The position numbers and the translations under genes are program-made. A DNA stretch of 35,510 bases. Origin: Spirochaetales bacterium (GTDB taxonomy: Bacteria; Spirochaetota; Spirochaetia; SZUA-6; JAFGRV01). This document shows, in pieces, positions 1 through 8,104 of the stretch. The notes under the pieces are model-generated. The model searched no databases and was not told where the DNA came from. It worked only from the letters and a program-made list of their open reading frames with translations. The stretch covers positions 1 to 35,510 of the forward strand of contig JAFGKU010000243.1 in assembly GCA_016928415.1 (NCBI GenBank), given 5' to 3'. Numbering within the stretch: the stretch's first letter is position 1; each line of letters starts with the position of its first letter.

Positions 1-34
1 ATTGAACTTGATCAATGGTAAAAGAGGAGACATC

Positions 35-361
35 ATGCCTACTTACGATTATGAATGCAAAAGCTGCAAAGAGAAATTTGAACTCTTTCAAAAAATTAGT
101 GATGACCCCATTACCCATTGCCCTAAATGTAATGGTAAAGTTAAAAGGCTTATCGGAGGAGGTCTGGGAATAATTTTTAAAGGTAGCGGATTTTACTCGA
201 CGGATAACAAAAAATCCAATACTTCAACAAAATCAAGAAGCACACCGGATAAATCTGACAATAATTCTGACAATAAATCTACTGACACAACCGTTGATGC
301 ATCTGCCAAAAAAGAAACAAAACAAGAGTCGAAGGATACGCCTGTCGCCAAGGCATCTTAA
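35..361 (+). CDS. FmdB-family zinc-ribbon protein
   Basis: A 108-residue protein. The N-terminus (MPTYDYEC) and two CxxC pairs (Cys8/Cys11 and Cys29/Cys32) are typical of the FmdB/CxxC_CXXC_SSSS zinc-ribbon family, small putative regulatory proteins with no firmly established biochemical role. After the ribbon a short Gly-rich stretch ends in GSGFYSTD, as is usual in the family. The last ~45 residues are a low-complexity Ser/Thr/Asp/Lys/Asn tail, probably disordered. The ATG at 35 is chosen because AGAGGAG (23-29) lies 5 bases before it; an in-frame TTG at 2 has no such site. The stop codon overlaps the stop of the convergent thiI by two bases. Family assignment is firm; function is not. Confidence 0.9.
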   Translation: MPTYDYECKSCKEKFELFQKISDDPITHCPKCNGKVKRLIGGGLGIIFKGSGFYSTDNKKSNTSTKSRSTPDKSDNNSDNKSTDTTVDASAKKETKQESKDTPVAKAS

Positions 362-1539
362 AAACCGGGTTCAGTTTTTTTTATTACCACCATCTCCGTT
401 TTTGATACGGCTTCATTCAAAACAGGCAAAATACCGATCGAATCAAATATCCCGCGCATGGAGGTGAATTCCGGCCTGATAAGCGGATGGACGGGTGCGA
501 AAACCGTGCAGCAATCATCATAAGGAAGGATGGAAATGTCATATGTCCCTATTCTTTTGGCGACCGTAATTATCTCTTCCTTGTCCAGACCGATCAGCGG
601 CCTGAAAACCGGCAAACCGGCAAAGCTCCCGGTAAAATGAATGCTTTCAAGTGTTTGACTGGCCACCTGCCCCAGGCTTTCCCCCGTAACGAGACACTTG
701 AAACCGTTATTAACGGCCAGGAGGCTGGCGATGGACATCATGCAGGCCCGGCTAACAAGCGTCACTTCCCCTCTCTTGACCGCTTCCTTGATTTTCAGCT
801 GCGTCTGCGTGAAGGGAACGACGAACAGCCGCATTGACGGAAGGAATTTAAACAGCGCGCGGCTTAAATCCTTCACCTTCTGGAGTGCCTTGTCGGAGGT
901 AAAGGGCGGTGTATTAAAATAAACGACGGAGACGGCCAGGCCCCTTTTGGCCATCAGGTAACCGGCAACAGGCGAATCGATCCCCCCCGAAAGAAGCAGG
1001 AGCCCGCGTCCCTGGACTCCCACGGGCAGGCCCTTCTGTGACGCCATTTTAGGCCCGTATATATACGCAGCTTCCCTGATTTCACAGCTGATTTCCCAGT
1101 CATAATTGTTCAGGTTAACCTCCAGGCCACTGCAATGATCAAGTATGAGGTTACCCAGGCGGCTTGCCAGCTGATAAGAATTCAATTCAAAATTTTTATC
1201 GATTCTTTTAACCGTAATGCGGAATCTGCTTCCCGGATTGGTTTCCCTGACCTTATCACAGAGCCGGATGACGGCCTGTTCTATCTGGTCCATATTTTTG
1301 GCGGTTTTATACGTTTCCGAATACCCTACGATACCGAACGTATTTGAAAGAACTTCGGCAATTCTGTCCTTGTCCGCCCAGTCGCACCTGATATATAGAC
1401 GGGATAATTTATCGTAAATTTCCGTCCTGAGTCCTTTCAGCTTGATCTTGATATTGTTTTTCAGACGCTTTTTGAACAAATCCCTGTTTTCACCCTTCAG
1501 GGCCAGTTCGCCGTAACGGATGAGAAATAACTGTTCCAT
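358..1539 (-). CDS. thiI: ThiI, tRNA 4-thiouridine synthase / sulfurtransferase
   Basis: A 393-residue protein with the ThiI order: an N-terminal ferredoxin-like/THUMP region (about 1-170) for tRNA binding, then a PP-loop adenylation domain with SGGIDSPVA beginning at residue 184. The conserved PYDDCCTVF segment is near 339-347. It activates U8 of tRNA as the adenylate and inserts sulfur; ThiI can also supply sulfur for the thiamine thiazole. There is no C-terminal rhodanese domain, so this is the short form, which in Bacillus takes sulfur directly from a dedicated cysteine desulfurase. A desulfurase gene lies 72 bp upstream on the same strand, which fits. GGAG precedes the ATG by 9 bases, and a good promoter lies in the gap. 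Confidence 0.95.
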   Translation of the reverse strand: MEQLFLIRYGELALKGENRDLFKKRLKNNIKIKLKGLRTEIYDKLSRLYIRCDWADKDRIAEVLSNTFGIVGYSETYKTAKNMDQIEQAVIRLCDKVRETNPGSRFRITVKRIDKNFELNSYQLASRLGNLILDHCSGLEVNLNNYDWEISCEIREAAYIYGPKMASQKGLPVGVQGRGLLLLSGGIDSPVAGYLMAKRGLAVSVVYFNTPPFTSDKALQKVKDLSRALFKFLPSMRLFVVPFTQTQLKIKEAVKRGEVTLVSRACMMSIASLLAVNNGFKCLVTGESLGQVASQTLESIHFTGSFAGLPVFRPLIGLDKEEIITVAKRIGTYDISILPYDDCCTVFAPVHPLIRPEFTSMRGIFDSIGILPVLNEAVSKTEMVVIKKTEPGF

Positions 1540-1560
1540 TAATTTACTCCAGGATTTCGC

Positions 1561-1588
1561 ATTCTACACCGCCCGTCGATTTTGTCAA
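1561..1588 (-). promoter_or_regulatory. sigma-70-type promoter for thiI
   Basis: Read on the minus strand, TTGACA (1583-1588) is followed after 16 bp by TAGAAT (1561-1566). The expected start of transcription is near 1554, about 15 bases before the thiI ATG. It lies in the 72-bp gap after the cysteine desulfurase gene, so thiI can be transcribed apart from that operon. Confidence 0.65.
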
Positions 1589-1611
1589 GTATCCTTATAA
1601 CCACGGCCGTT

Positions 1612-2796
1612 TTACATTGTTTTCCTGAGACCGGAAATAACCCTGTCCAGCACCTGCATCGTCCTGTTGATTTCCGCCTCGGTTGTACTGTGCCCCAGGG
1701 AAATTCTGATTGATGATTTTGCTGCTTCGCGCTTTATTCCCATGTTCTCCAGAACCCTAAGGCGTTTTTCCGACCTGGCGTGACAGGCGGAACCGGTTGA
1801 AATCATGATCCCCTGTTCATCGAGCGCCCTCACTATCACTTCACCCGGTATGGGCGGAAAAGACGCCTTGATGATATACGGTGAATAGTCATCTCTTTTT
1901 TCCATGCGGGTGGAAGGGATCAGGATACTGCCTTCAATACGTGAGAGGGATTCCAAAACAAGGTCAGCCAGGGCCGAAATCCGTGTATGGTCTGCCTGGC
2001 TGGACGCCGCCTGCGCGGACGCTGCAAGCTGCATTCCCAGTATACCGGCCACATTTTCCGTTCCCGGACGCCGGCCCAATTCCTGATCACCCCCGGAATA
2101 TATGAATTCGGGGAGAAGGTTCTCCCGTAAAAACAGAACACCCGTTCCTTTCGGCCCGCCGACTTTATGGGCGCTGATGGTAGCCGCATCCACTCCCAGT
2201 TCGTGGGGATGAAAAGGAACTTTACCGAACGCCTGCACGGCATCCGTATGAAATATAGTTCTCCTTCCGGAATTTTTTTTATACGCCGCTATCATACAGG
2301 AAATTTTCTTTACAGGCTGGATGGCCCCCGTTTCATTGTTGATCAGCATCGCGGAGACGAGGACCGTATCGTTGGTAAGTTTTTCCTCAATATTCTTCGT
2401 CTCAATGATGCCGCTCTTCCCAGGATTTATTATTTCCGTTTCAAAACCATACCTGGCCAGGTTCAGGGCAGGATTATATACAGACGGATGCTCAATGCCG
2501 GTTACGATAATTTTTTTAGGATTCGATTTGAACCGGGGATTCTGCAGGAATCTTAAAACGGAATTCAGGATCTTGTTGTTCGCCTCCGTCCCCCCCGATG
2601 TAAAAATCAATTCGGACGGCTTGCATTTCAGAAGAAGGGATAATTCCTCCCTCGCCTTCCGGATTAAATTCTCCGCTACAATGCCGTGTGCGTGAATGGA
2701 ACTGGGATTACCATAATGCTGAAGCGCAAGCCTGTTTGCTTCCCCGATCAAATCGGACCGGGGGACGGCCGTGGCAGCCCAATCCAGGTATATCAT
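1612..2796 (-). CDS. NifS/IscS-like cysteine desulfurase
   Basis: A 394-residue class-V aminotransferase-fold enzyme that takes sulfur from cysteine as an enzyme persulfide, releasing alanine. The PLP-binding lysine is Lys211 in SAHKVGGPKGTG. The catalytic cysteine is Cys338 in STGSACHARSEK, within the short, non-extended loop region. SGGTEANN (67-74) and HTDAVQAFGK (183-192) are further family motifs. It sits directly upstream of a rhodanese-less thiI, the arrangement of Bacillus NifZ-ThiI, so its likely job is sulfur supply for tRNA thiolation and/or thiamine. No IscU/SufU scaffold gene is next to it. Its ATG overlaps the stop of the upstream hybrid kinase gene (ATGA), which suggests translational coupling. 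Confidence 0.92.
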   Translation of the reverse strand: MIYLDWAATAVPRSDLIGEANRLALQHYGNPSSIHAHGIVAENLIRKAREELSLLLKCKPSELIFTSGGTEANNKILNSVLRFLQNPRFKSNPKKIIVTGIEHPSVYNPALNLARYGFETEIINPGKSGIIETKNIEEKLTNDTVLVSAMLINNETGAIQPVKKISCMIAAYKKNSGRRTIFHTDAVQAFGKVPFHPHELGVDAATISAHKVGGPKGTGVLFLRENLLPEFIYSGGDQELGRRPGTENVAGILGMQLAASAQAASSQADHTRISALADLVLESLSRIEGSILIPSTRMEKRDDYSPYIIKASFPPIPGEVIVRALDEQGIMISTGSACHARSEKRLRVLENMGIKREAAKSSIRISLGHSTTEAEINRTMQVLDRVISGLRKTM

Positions 2797-4934
2797 TGTA
2801 AAGATCTTTCGTTAAAAAGATTCACTATTTCCACCCTGTTCTGCACGCTGCATTTTTTAAAAATATTGAAAACATGTTTTTTAACGGTATTGAGAGAGAC
2901 GTTCAACTGGGCGCTTATCTCCTTGTTCTCCAGGCCTTTTATAAGCAGGTCGAGAACATCTTTTTCCCTGGTGGAAATATTATATTTTTTACACTGGGCA
3001 ATATAGGCTGAATACCCCCCCGAATTGATACTTGTCTCATCCAGCACCGTAAGAATTTTCTTTTTCATGTCTTCAATACTCGATTGAACGGTCGCCTTTT
3101 GCTGCCGGAGAACAGCTTCTATCTTGGCATTCAATTCATCCATGTAAAACGGTTTGAATATATAGTCAATGGCGCCCTTGCGGATACCTTCCAGCTTCTC
3201 GTCCCTTGAATTTTTGGCGGTGAGAAAGATAAAGGGGATATTCTTGAATTTTTCCAGTTTCTGTAATTCATTGAAAAATTCGTATCCATCCATCGTATCC
3301 ATCATTATATCCGAGATAATCAGGTGGGGTTGGGGAATTACCCTGATTTTCTGCAGCGCCTCTTTTCCGTTCATCGCGCAAAATACATTGTATCCCGCCT
3401 TCAAGTTATCCTGTAAATAAACAAGCATATCGATATTATCTTCAATGAGTAAAATATTTTCGCACTGCTCCCGGAATTCCCCGTTTTTCAGGGCGGCCTT
3501 TTTAAAGCTGTTGATCGGATTGGAGAGTATAATATCCTTTTGTATTTCGCTTGAGTCCGCGACCTCTGCCTTGTTTAAAAATATGGAGAACCGGGTGCCA
3601 TTGCCTGTTTCACTGTCAATGGCAATCCGGCCGTCCACCTCGCTTACTATATTATGGACTATGTGCAGGCCCATCCCGATTCCCTGTATATTCCTTTTAG
3701 CATGCGACAACTGGTAATACGGCTCAAAAATATGCTTTTGCTGCTCTCCGGAGATGCCGACCCCATTGTCTTCCACCGTCAATTCAATCGAATCCCTGCC
3801 GTCCTGCAGAATCACCTGTATGGCGCCGTTTTCAGGCGTGTATCGAATGGCATTGTCCATGAGGTTATTGATTATCCTGTCCAGGGCATAGGGGTCTATC
3901 CGGGTATACAGTTCCTTATCGATTTTTCCATCAATGGTAATATGTTTTCTCACGGCCGTTTCCCTGAATATTTCTATCTTCATTTCCATAACCGTGCTTA
4001 CATCCGTTATTTCATTATGATCATAGAAAATTTGGCCTCTTTCCAGTTTTTCTATATCGAGGAAATTGACCACATCATGACGCAAACGGTTGAGATTGTT
4101 TTTGATGATTTCAAGATCACGGGAATTCTTATGCTCATTAATATATTTTTCAAAATAATTCGTAATGAGGGTAAGGGGCGTTTTAATTTCATGCGCCAGG
4201 TTTACAAAAAAGGTCGTCTTCTGGATATTGGCCTGCTCCAGTTCCTCTGTTCTCAGTTTTACTTTCTGCTCAAGCGTATCTTTTAATTCAATTAAATCCT
4301 TGTGCTCGCGGTTAAAACTGTCCGTAAGCGCATACGCGAAAATCACGGCAAGCATAAAATAGCCGAAATCCATCAAGAAGTCCGAAACTGCGGGGTTAAC
4401 CAGCAATACATTTACGATCTGCCTGGCGATAATGACCAGTAAGAAAAGGATAAAACCGATCAGGGTTATTTTCACTTTCCTTTTCTTATACTGCTTTTCC
4501 TTGAAAATTAAGTAAAGAACCAGGAAAGTGTAAACAACGGTATAGATAACAACAAATACATCGATGATCTGGACAAAAATATTCTGCCTGGTCATGATAT
4601 AGAGCGGACTGAAAATACTTCCCAGTACGACTGACAGTATAACAAAGGACAAAATGTATATTTTTATTTTTCTCAGGTCATAGATGGAATACGTGATAAA
4701 AGCAACCAGCATGCCATTAATCAGGGGAATGACTACTCTGAAAAAATTCTTTAAATCAATATTATAAACCGCGGTCTGGGATATAATTTTTGTGTATAAA
4801 ACGGTACCGGCAAATACAAAACACAATACCGCATAACCGAGGTTGCTTAGATCCTTGCGCCGGCCTGTGAATATCAGAAAATGGTAAACGGCCAATGCCA
4901 AGAAAATGCCTATTAGTATCAGTGAAAGCTGCAT
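2793..4934 (-). CDS. Membrane hybrid histidine kinase with receiver and LuxR-type DNA-binding domain
   Basis: A 713-residue chain carrying a whole two-component pathway. Residues 1-205 hold about seven hydrophobic segments (7TM-type sensor region), and 208-240 are coiled coil. The HisKA phosphoacceptor is His248 (VNLAHEIKTP). The HATPase has its N-box around 354-361 and glycine boxes near 390-393 and 418-423. A receiver domain (about 493-610) has phosphoacceptor Asp542 and conserved Lys594. The C-terminus (about 650-705) is a LuxR/GerE helix-turn-helix (STREKDVLDLL, NVSLNTVKKHVFNI). Kinase, receiver and DNA-binding output are thus fused and membrane-tethered, as in hybrid two-component systems. 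The signal is unknown. AAGGA lies 7 bases before the ATG. The stop overlaps the desulfurase start. Confidence 0.92.
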   Translation of the reverse strand: MQLSLILIGIFLALAVYHFLIFTGRRKDLSNLGYAVLCFVFAGTVLYTKIISQTAVYNIDLKNFFRVVIPLINGMLVAFITYSIYDLRKIKIYILSFVILSVVLGSIFSPLYIMTRQNIFVQIIDVFVVIYTVVYTFLVLYLIFKEKQYKKRKVKITLIGFILFLLVIIARQIVNVLLVNPAVSDFLMDFGYFMLAVIFAYALTDSFNREHKDLIELKDTLEQKVKLRTEELEQANIQKTTFFVNLAHEIKTPLTLITNYFEKYINEHKNSRDLEIIKNNLNRLRHDVVNFLDIEKLERGQIFYDHNEITDVSTVMEMKIEIFRETAVRKHITIDGKIDKELYTRIDPYALDRIINNLMDNAIRYTPENGAIQVILQDGRDSIELTVEDNGVGISGEQQKHIFEPYYQLSHAKRNIQGIGMGLHIVHNIVSEVDGRIAIDSETGNGTRFSIFLNKAEVADSSEIQKDIILSNPINSFKKAALKNGEFREQCENILLIEDNIDMLVYLQDNLKAGYNVFCAMNGKEALQKIRVIPQPHLIISDIMMDTMDGYEFFNELQKLEKFKNIPFIFLTAKNSRDEKLEGIRKGAIDYIFKPFYMDELNAKIEAVLRQQKATVQSSIEDMKKKILTVLDETSINSGGYSAYIAQCKKYNISTREKDVLDLLIKGLENKEISAQLNVSLNTVKKHVFNIFKKCSVQNRVEIVNLFNERSLQ

Positions 4935-5413
4935 TATTTATCCTTATCTATACAATTAACCCCTGGCAACGGAATGCCGATTTACACAAGAAGTGTATCA
5001 TTTTTTACCCTCTTACGCAAGGTTAAAAACAGGTGAGTTCTTTACAATGTACCTTTTGGGCTATTTGTCGGGCTGCGCGGGAAGCCCGGCTCTACTTCGC
5101 TTGCCTTCGCACAGGACCCGGATCGCAATAGCGATCTCAAGCTCAGATGCCGCCAGACTTCCCACTCCGCCCTCAAAGCATAAAGGCATATATAGAAAAC
5201 ACTACTGTATTTTGATGTCCTGTTCGATGGTAAAAAACTCTTTTAGATAAGCTAGTTTGCATATTATAGGCATATCCCATCTGTATAGCATGCTTTCCAA
5301 TCCTTTAACAAACATTGACTCTTGTTTTCTTAATTTATTTATATATTTTGTATTGTTTTTGGTATAAAAGGAACAATTGATATTTAGTGAATTTCAAGGT
5401 ATAATCAAGGGCT
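4935..5413. other. Gene-poor gap with hairpins and a GC-rich patch
   Basis: This 479-bp gap lies between the leftward kinase gene and the rightward lipoprotein gene. It holds a short inverted repeat TACAC-N5-GTGTA at 4983-4997, upstream of the kinase gene and possibly an operator. A GC-rich patch (about 5068-5165) contains two hairpins, CGGGCT/AGCCCG (5069-5074 with 5083-5088) and GATCGC/GCGATC (5121-5136). The patch differs in composition from its AT-rich surroundings and may be a remnant of a dispersed repeat. An 85-codon open frame (4993-5250) crosses it but looks non-coding. The last 40 bases carry the promoter of the next gene. Confidence 0.5.
5377..5405 (+). promoter_or_regulatory. Consensus sigma-70 promoter, possibly giving a leaderless mRNA
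   Basis: TTGATA (5377-5382), a 17-bp spacer and a perfect TATAAT (5400-5405). The expected transcription start (about 5412-5413) falls 1-2 bases before the ATG at 5414, so the transcript would have almost no leader. The AAGGG at 5407-5411 is too close to the ATG for a normal ribosome binding site. Confidence 0.75.
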
Positions 5414-5992
5414 ATGAAATACATCCTTTGCATTGCTGTTTTACTGATTGCGGGCTGCGCCGCGCCCCCCGCTGACCTGCCTTCCTACTACATTAACTTT
5501 CAAAACCCGGCGGGAGAGCCGTCCGCTGATCCGCTTATTGTGGACGGCAAGACTTTTCTCAAAGTGGGCTGGGAAGCGTATGATGCGGAAAAGGGATACG
5601 GGTGGTCCGGCAGTGCGATTGATGATCCTTCAAGAGCCCTGTATAATTTTAGCAGTAAATCCGGATATTCAGCAATCCAAAGATCTGTAATATATGATGA
5701 TTATGGCAGACAAAATGTATTTGAGATTAATCTGCCAAACGGTGAATATTCTGTTTCTATAGGCATTGGCATTCCTGAGTATTCTTTTGCAGGCCCTCAG
5801 AATATTACTATTGAAGGGCAGAAATTATTCGATGATTACATATTATTACCAGATGATTATATATCAATGCAAACTGCCACAGTAAATTTAACAGACAATA
5901 CACTTACATTCGTGGTTGATGGTTGGTCAGTACTGCTAAATGATTATTCAGCTAACTTTATATCCTATATAAAAATAGAATCTCTCAACTGA
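5414..5992 (+). CDS. Lipoprotein with malectin-like carbohydrate-binding fold (putative)
   Basis: A 192-residue protein with a lipoprotein signal peptide; lipobox LIAGC, acylated Cys15. The mature part resembles the malectin/galactose-binding-like beta-sandwich found at the front of many secreted carbohydrate-active proteins. An INFQNP strand is followed by a GYGW motif (61-64), then a block ending in FEINLPNGEYSVSIGIG and ITIEGQKLFDD. These match the usual order of that domain, where the GYGW and NGxYxV elements are conserved. No enzymatic domain follows, so binding or display at the cell envelope is the likely role. It is a single gene with its own strong promoter and converges on the next lipoprotein gene, with only six bases between stops. 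The fold is inferred from motif order and no ligand can be named. Confidence 0.65.
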   Translation: MKYILCIAVLLIAGCAAPPADLPSYYINFQNPAGEPSADPLIVDGKTFLKVGWEAYDAEKGYGWSGSAIDDPSRALYNFSSKSGYSAIQRSVIYDDYGRQNVFEINLPNGEYSVSIGIGIPEYSFAGPQNITIEGQKLFDDYILLPDDYISMQTATVNLTDNTLTFVVDGWSVLLNDYSANFISYIKIESLN

Positions 5993-5998
5993 TTAATT

Positions 5999-7693
5999 TC
6001 AATTTCCTAATGCGATGAAATCTCCCGGTGTTGCTGTAAGAATTAAAACGTCAGGCATTATGGTGAACGGGGAATCAATCAAGGCCTTCCTGATTTTATT
6101 CGTGGAATTTTCAATCCAATACATATACCCCGCATCAAGGTCCAAAGCCATTCCTGTTGGCGAAACAAAATCACCACAATTTGCAGTGGTTTCGTAATTA
6201 CCACCTGATCCATCAACATTCCCCCGCAATAAAAAATTATTATTCACATCAGGCCAATTAAGCTTTCCCCTACCCAAGTCCAATTTAAGATCATTAGCCC
6301 TACGGCATGAATATGAATGCAAAACAGACAGTCCAGTTCCATCTGTATTAACCTCCCAGATTTCTTGGTTCATCCATTCCACGTAATATAATTTGTTTGC
6401 ACTTAAATTCAAGCAGATACTTTGAGGTTCATCCAGACCGTCTTTTAACGTGGTCACTCCGCTTCCATCAATAAGATTACATCGCTTAATACAATTAGCC
6501 GGATTCCCGGAGCCATTATCCTCCGTCCAATAAAGGTAATTATTCAACCCGTCCACCGCTATACCCTCAATCGTAGCCGCACTGGAACATTTCTCAGTTT
6601 TTGTAGATCCCATGCCGTCAGACATGGCTTTTTGATATATCTTGTTATTTTCCACAAAATAGATATGGGAGCCGGCAGCTATAAATTTTCCTATTGTTCC
6701 AGTACCTACATACCAGTCAACTGCTCCAGAGCCGTCAATATTGCTCCTCCTGATTTTGCTACCTTCAGACCAGTAGATTTTTGTCGGGGCAACGGTGATT
6801 TCAACCACCGAGCCACCGCTTGTGGACCAATTGCCTGCCGCATCACCCGCCTGGAGGTACAGCCAGTTATAACCCGGGATCAGGGACACGGAAGGGGTGT
6901 AGGAAAAGACATTGCCTATATTGGTCCAGGTGGAATCGTCGTAACTCCAGCGGTACTGGCTGGCGCCCGAAACGGCAGTCCAGCTCCAGGTGGGCTTCGT
7001 ATTGGAGGTCGGGGATGCGGCGCCGGGAGCGGGGGCTGAAGGCGGCGTCAGGTCAACCGTAATTGTAAAGGACCCCGAAGGGGTCGATACGTTTCCGACG
7101 TTATCAATGGCCCTGACATAAAGCGTGTAACTCGTCTCGGAGAGATCAAATCCCGGGGTGAATGAGGTGGATAATCCATTGTCCGTCCAGGTCGCATTAT
7201 CCCAGCTCCACTCGTAATAGCTGGCGTCCGGAATACTGTTCCAGTTCCAGGCAGGCCGTAGAATATTCACGAACGGTGTACCGGAAACGACGGGAGTGGC
7301 AGGGGGAGCCGTGTCAAGATCGATGGAATCATTAAGAGATGAAATATGCTCTCCCTCGTCCTTGAATTGGGCATAAACATAATGGGTGCCGTCACCCGTA
7401 CCCAGATCCCATCCGGGGCTGTCATAAACCGCCGAATACGTCATCCAGGAAGACCAGGTGATTGAATCGTTACTGAAACGCATAAAAAGAGCATCTTCGG
7501 CATCGGAAGTAAGGGTGACTATTTGGGTGTTCGTATAGGCATCATTATTATTGATAGTAAAACCTTTTACAATCGGAGGAGATACTTTTTCTTCCACAAG
7601 GTCTCGAAGCATGCCATTATCACAGCCTGTGAAAAAAATTACAAGCAATGATTGAGAAAAGAATAACAATGTACGAAAGACCTTACCGTTCAT
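5999..7693 (-). CDS. Lipoprotein with Ig/FN3-like modules and YWTD-type beta-propeller
   Basis: A 564-residue secreted lipoprotein from the ATG at 7693, preceded 8 bases upstream by AGGA. An ATG six codons earlier (7711) lacks such a site. The lipobox is FFTGC with Cys24. An Ig-like segment (about 40-110) comes first. Two similar FN3/Ig-like modules follow, marked by the related strings YYEWSWDNATWTDNG and QYRWSYDDSTWTNIG. The C-terminal ~265 residues are a six-bladed propeller of the LDL-receptor YWTD type, with repeats such as KIYWSEGSKI, YLYWTEDNG and YMYWIENSTNKI, each followed by a short RRSNIDGSG-like strand. Such proteins usually act as surface or periplasmic binding scaffolds. Ligand unknown. 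Confidence 0.8.
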   Translation of the reverse strand: MNGKVFRTLLFFSQSLLVIFFTGCDNGMLRDLVEEKVSPPIVKGFTINNNDAYTNTQIVTLTSDAEDALFMRFSNDSITWSSWMTYSAVYDSPGWDLGTGDGTHYVYAQFKDEGEHISSLNDSIDLDTAPPATPVVSGTPFVNILRPAWNWNSIPDASYYEWSWDNATWTDNGLSTSFTPGFDLSETSYTLYVRAIDNVGNVSTPSGSFTITVDLTPPSAPAPGAASPTSNTKPTWSWTAVSGASQYRWSYDDSTWTNIGNVFSYTPSVSLIPGYNWLYLQAGDAAGNWSTSGGSVVEITVAPTKIYWSEGSKIRRSNIDGSGAVDWYVGTGTIGKFIAAGSHIYFVENNKIYQKAMSDGMGSTKTEKCSSAATIEGIAVDGLNNYLYWTEDNGSGNPANCIKRCNLIDGSGVTTLKDGLDEPQSICLNLSANKLYYVEWMNQEIWEVNTDGTGLSVLHSYSCRRANDLKLDLGRGKLNWPDVNNNFLLRGNVDGSGGNYETTANCGDFVSPTGMALDLDAGYMYWIENSTNKIRKALIDSPFTIMPDVLILTATPGDFIALGN

Positions 7694-7855
7694 ATCCCCA
7701 TTCCTGATCATTCACACTTTTTTGTTTTCAAAAAAAACTTCTCTTTATATAATATACTTTAAAATAGTCATCTCACCTAAAATTTTTTTTATGAAAATTT
7801 ATACTTTCAACCGAGCTAATTTGATGAATAATCACACTGGAAAGAAAAAAAAATC

Positions 7856-7884
7856 TTGACAAAAAGAAAAACTCAGGATATAGT
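7856..7884 (+). promoter_or_regulatory. Strong sigma-70 promoter of the putative sRNA
   Basis: A perfect TTGACA (7856-7861), a 17-bp spacer and TATAGT (7879-7884, 5 of 6 matches). The expected transcription start is near 7891. Confidence 0.8.
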
Positions 7885-7893
7885 ATTTAAAGA

Positions 7894-7905
7894 GTAAACG
7901 ATTAC
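7894..7905. promoter_or_regulatory. LacI-family-like operator, proximal (imperfect)
   Basis: GTAAACGATTAC is a near-palindrome with a central CG, differing at one position from the core of the second site at 7939-7952. It lies on the expected transcription start region of the promoter at 7856-7884, where a bound repressor would block initiation. The form (A-rich left arm, central CpG, T-rich right arm) is typical of LacI-family operators. The regulator is not in this window. Confidence 0.55.
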
Positions 7906-7938
7906 AGGATTTTGTTAGCTTGAGGTATATTGGCTCCT

Positions 7939-7952
7939 TGTAAACGTTTACA
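7939..7952. promoter_or_regulatory. LacI-family-like operator, distal (perfect palindrome)
   Basis: TGTAAACGTTTACA is a perfect 14-bp palindrome with central CpG, the standard shape of LacI-family operators. Its centre is 46 bp downstream of the centre of the proximal site, a spacing that could allow two repressor dimers to cooperate or loop. In RNA, GTAAACG of the first site could also pair with CGTTTAC of the second, so a structural role cannot be excluded. Confidence 0.6.
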
Positions 7953-8104
7953 GAAATTAAATCTTGGGGATTAGGTAGGATATTACTCACTTCATAGATT
8001 TAATTCCAAATTTTGTTTATTACCAAGGTGTATCGACGATATTTCCGTAAGGGAATATCCTGCGGTGACTTTGAGTAATTCTTCCTTTTGTTTTTTTTCC
8101 CTGC

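Noticed and set aside
4993-5250. An 85-codon open frame in the gap before the malectin-like lipoprotein
   Set aside because: No ribosome site, a composition switch in the middle caused by the GC-rich patch, and no protein-like pattern.
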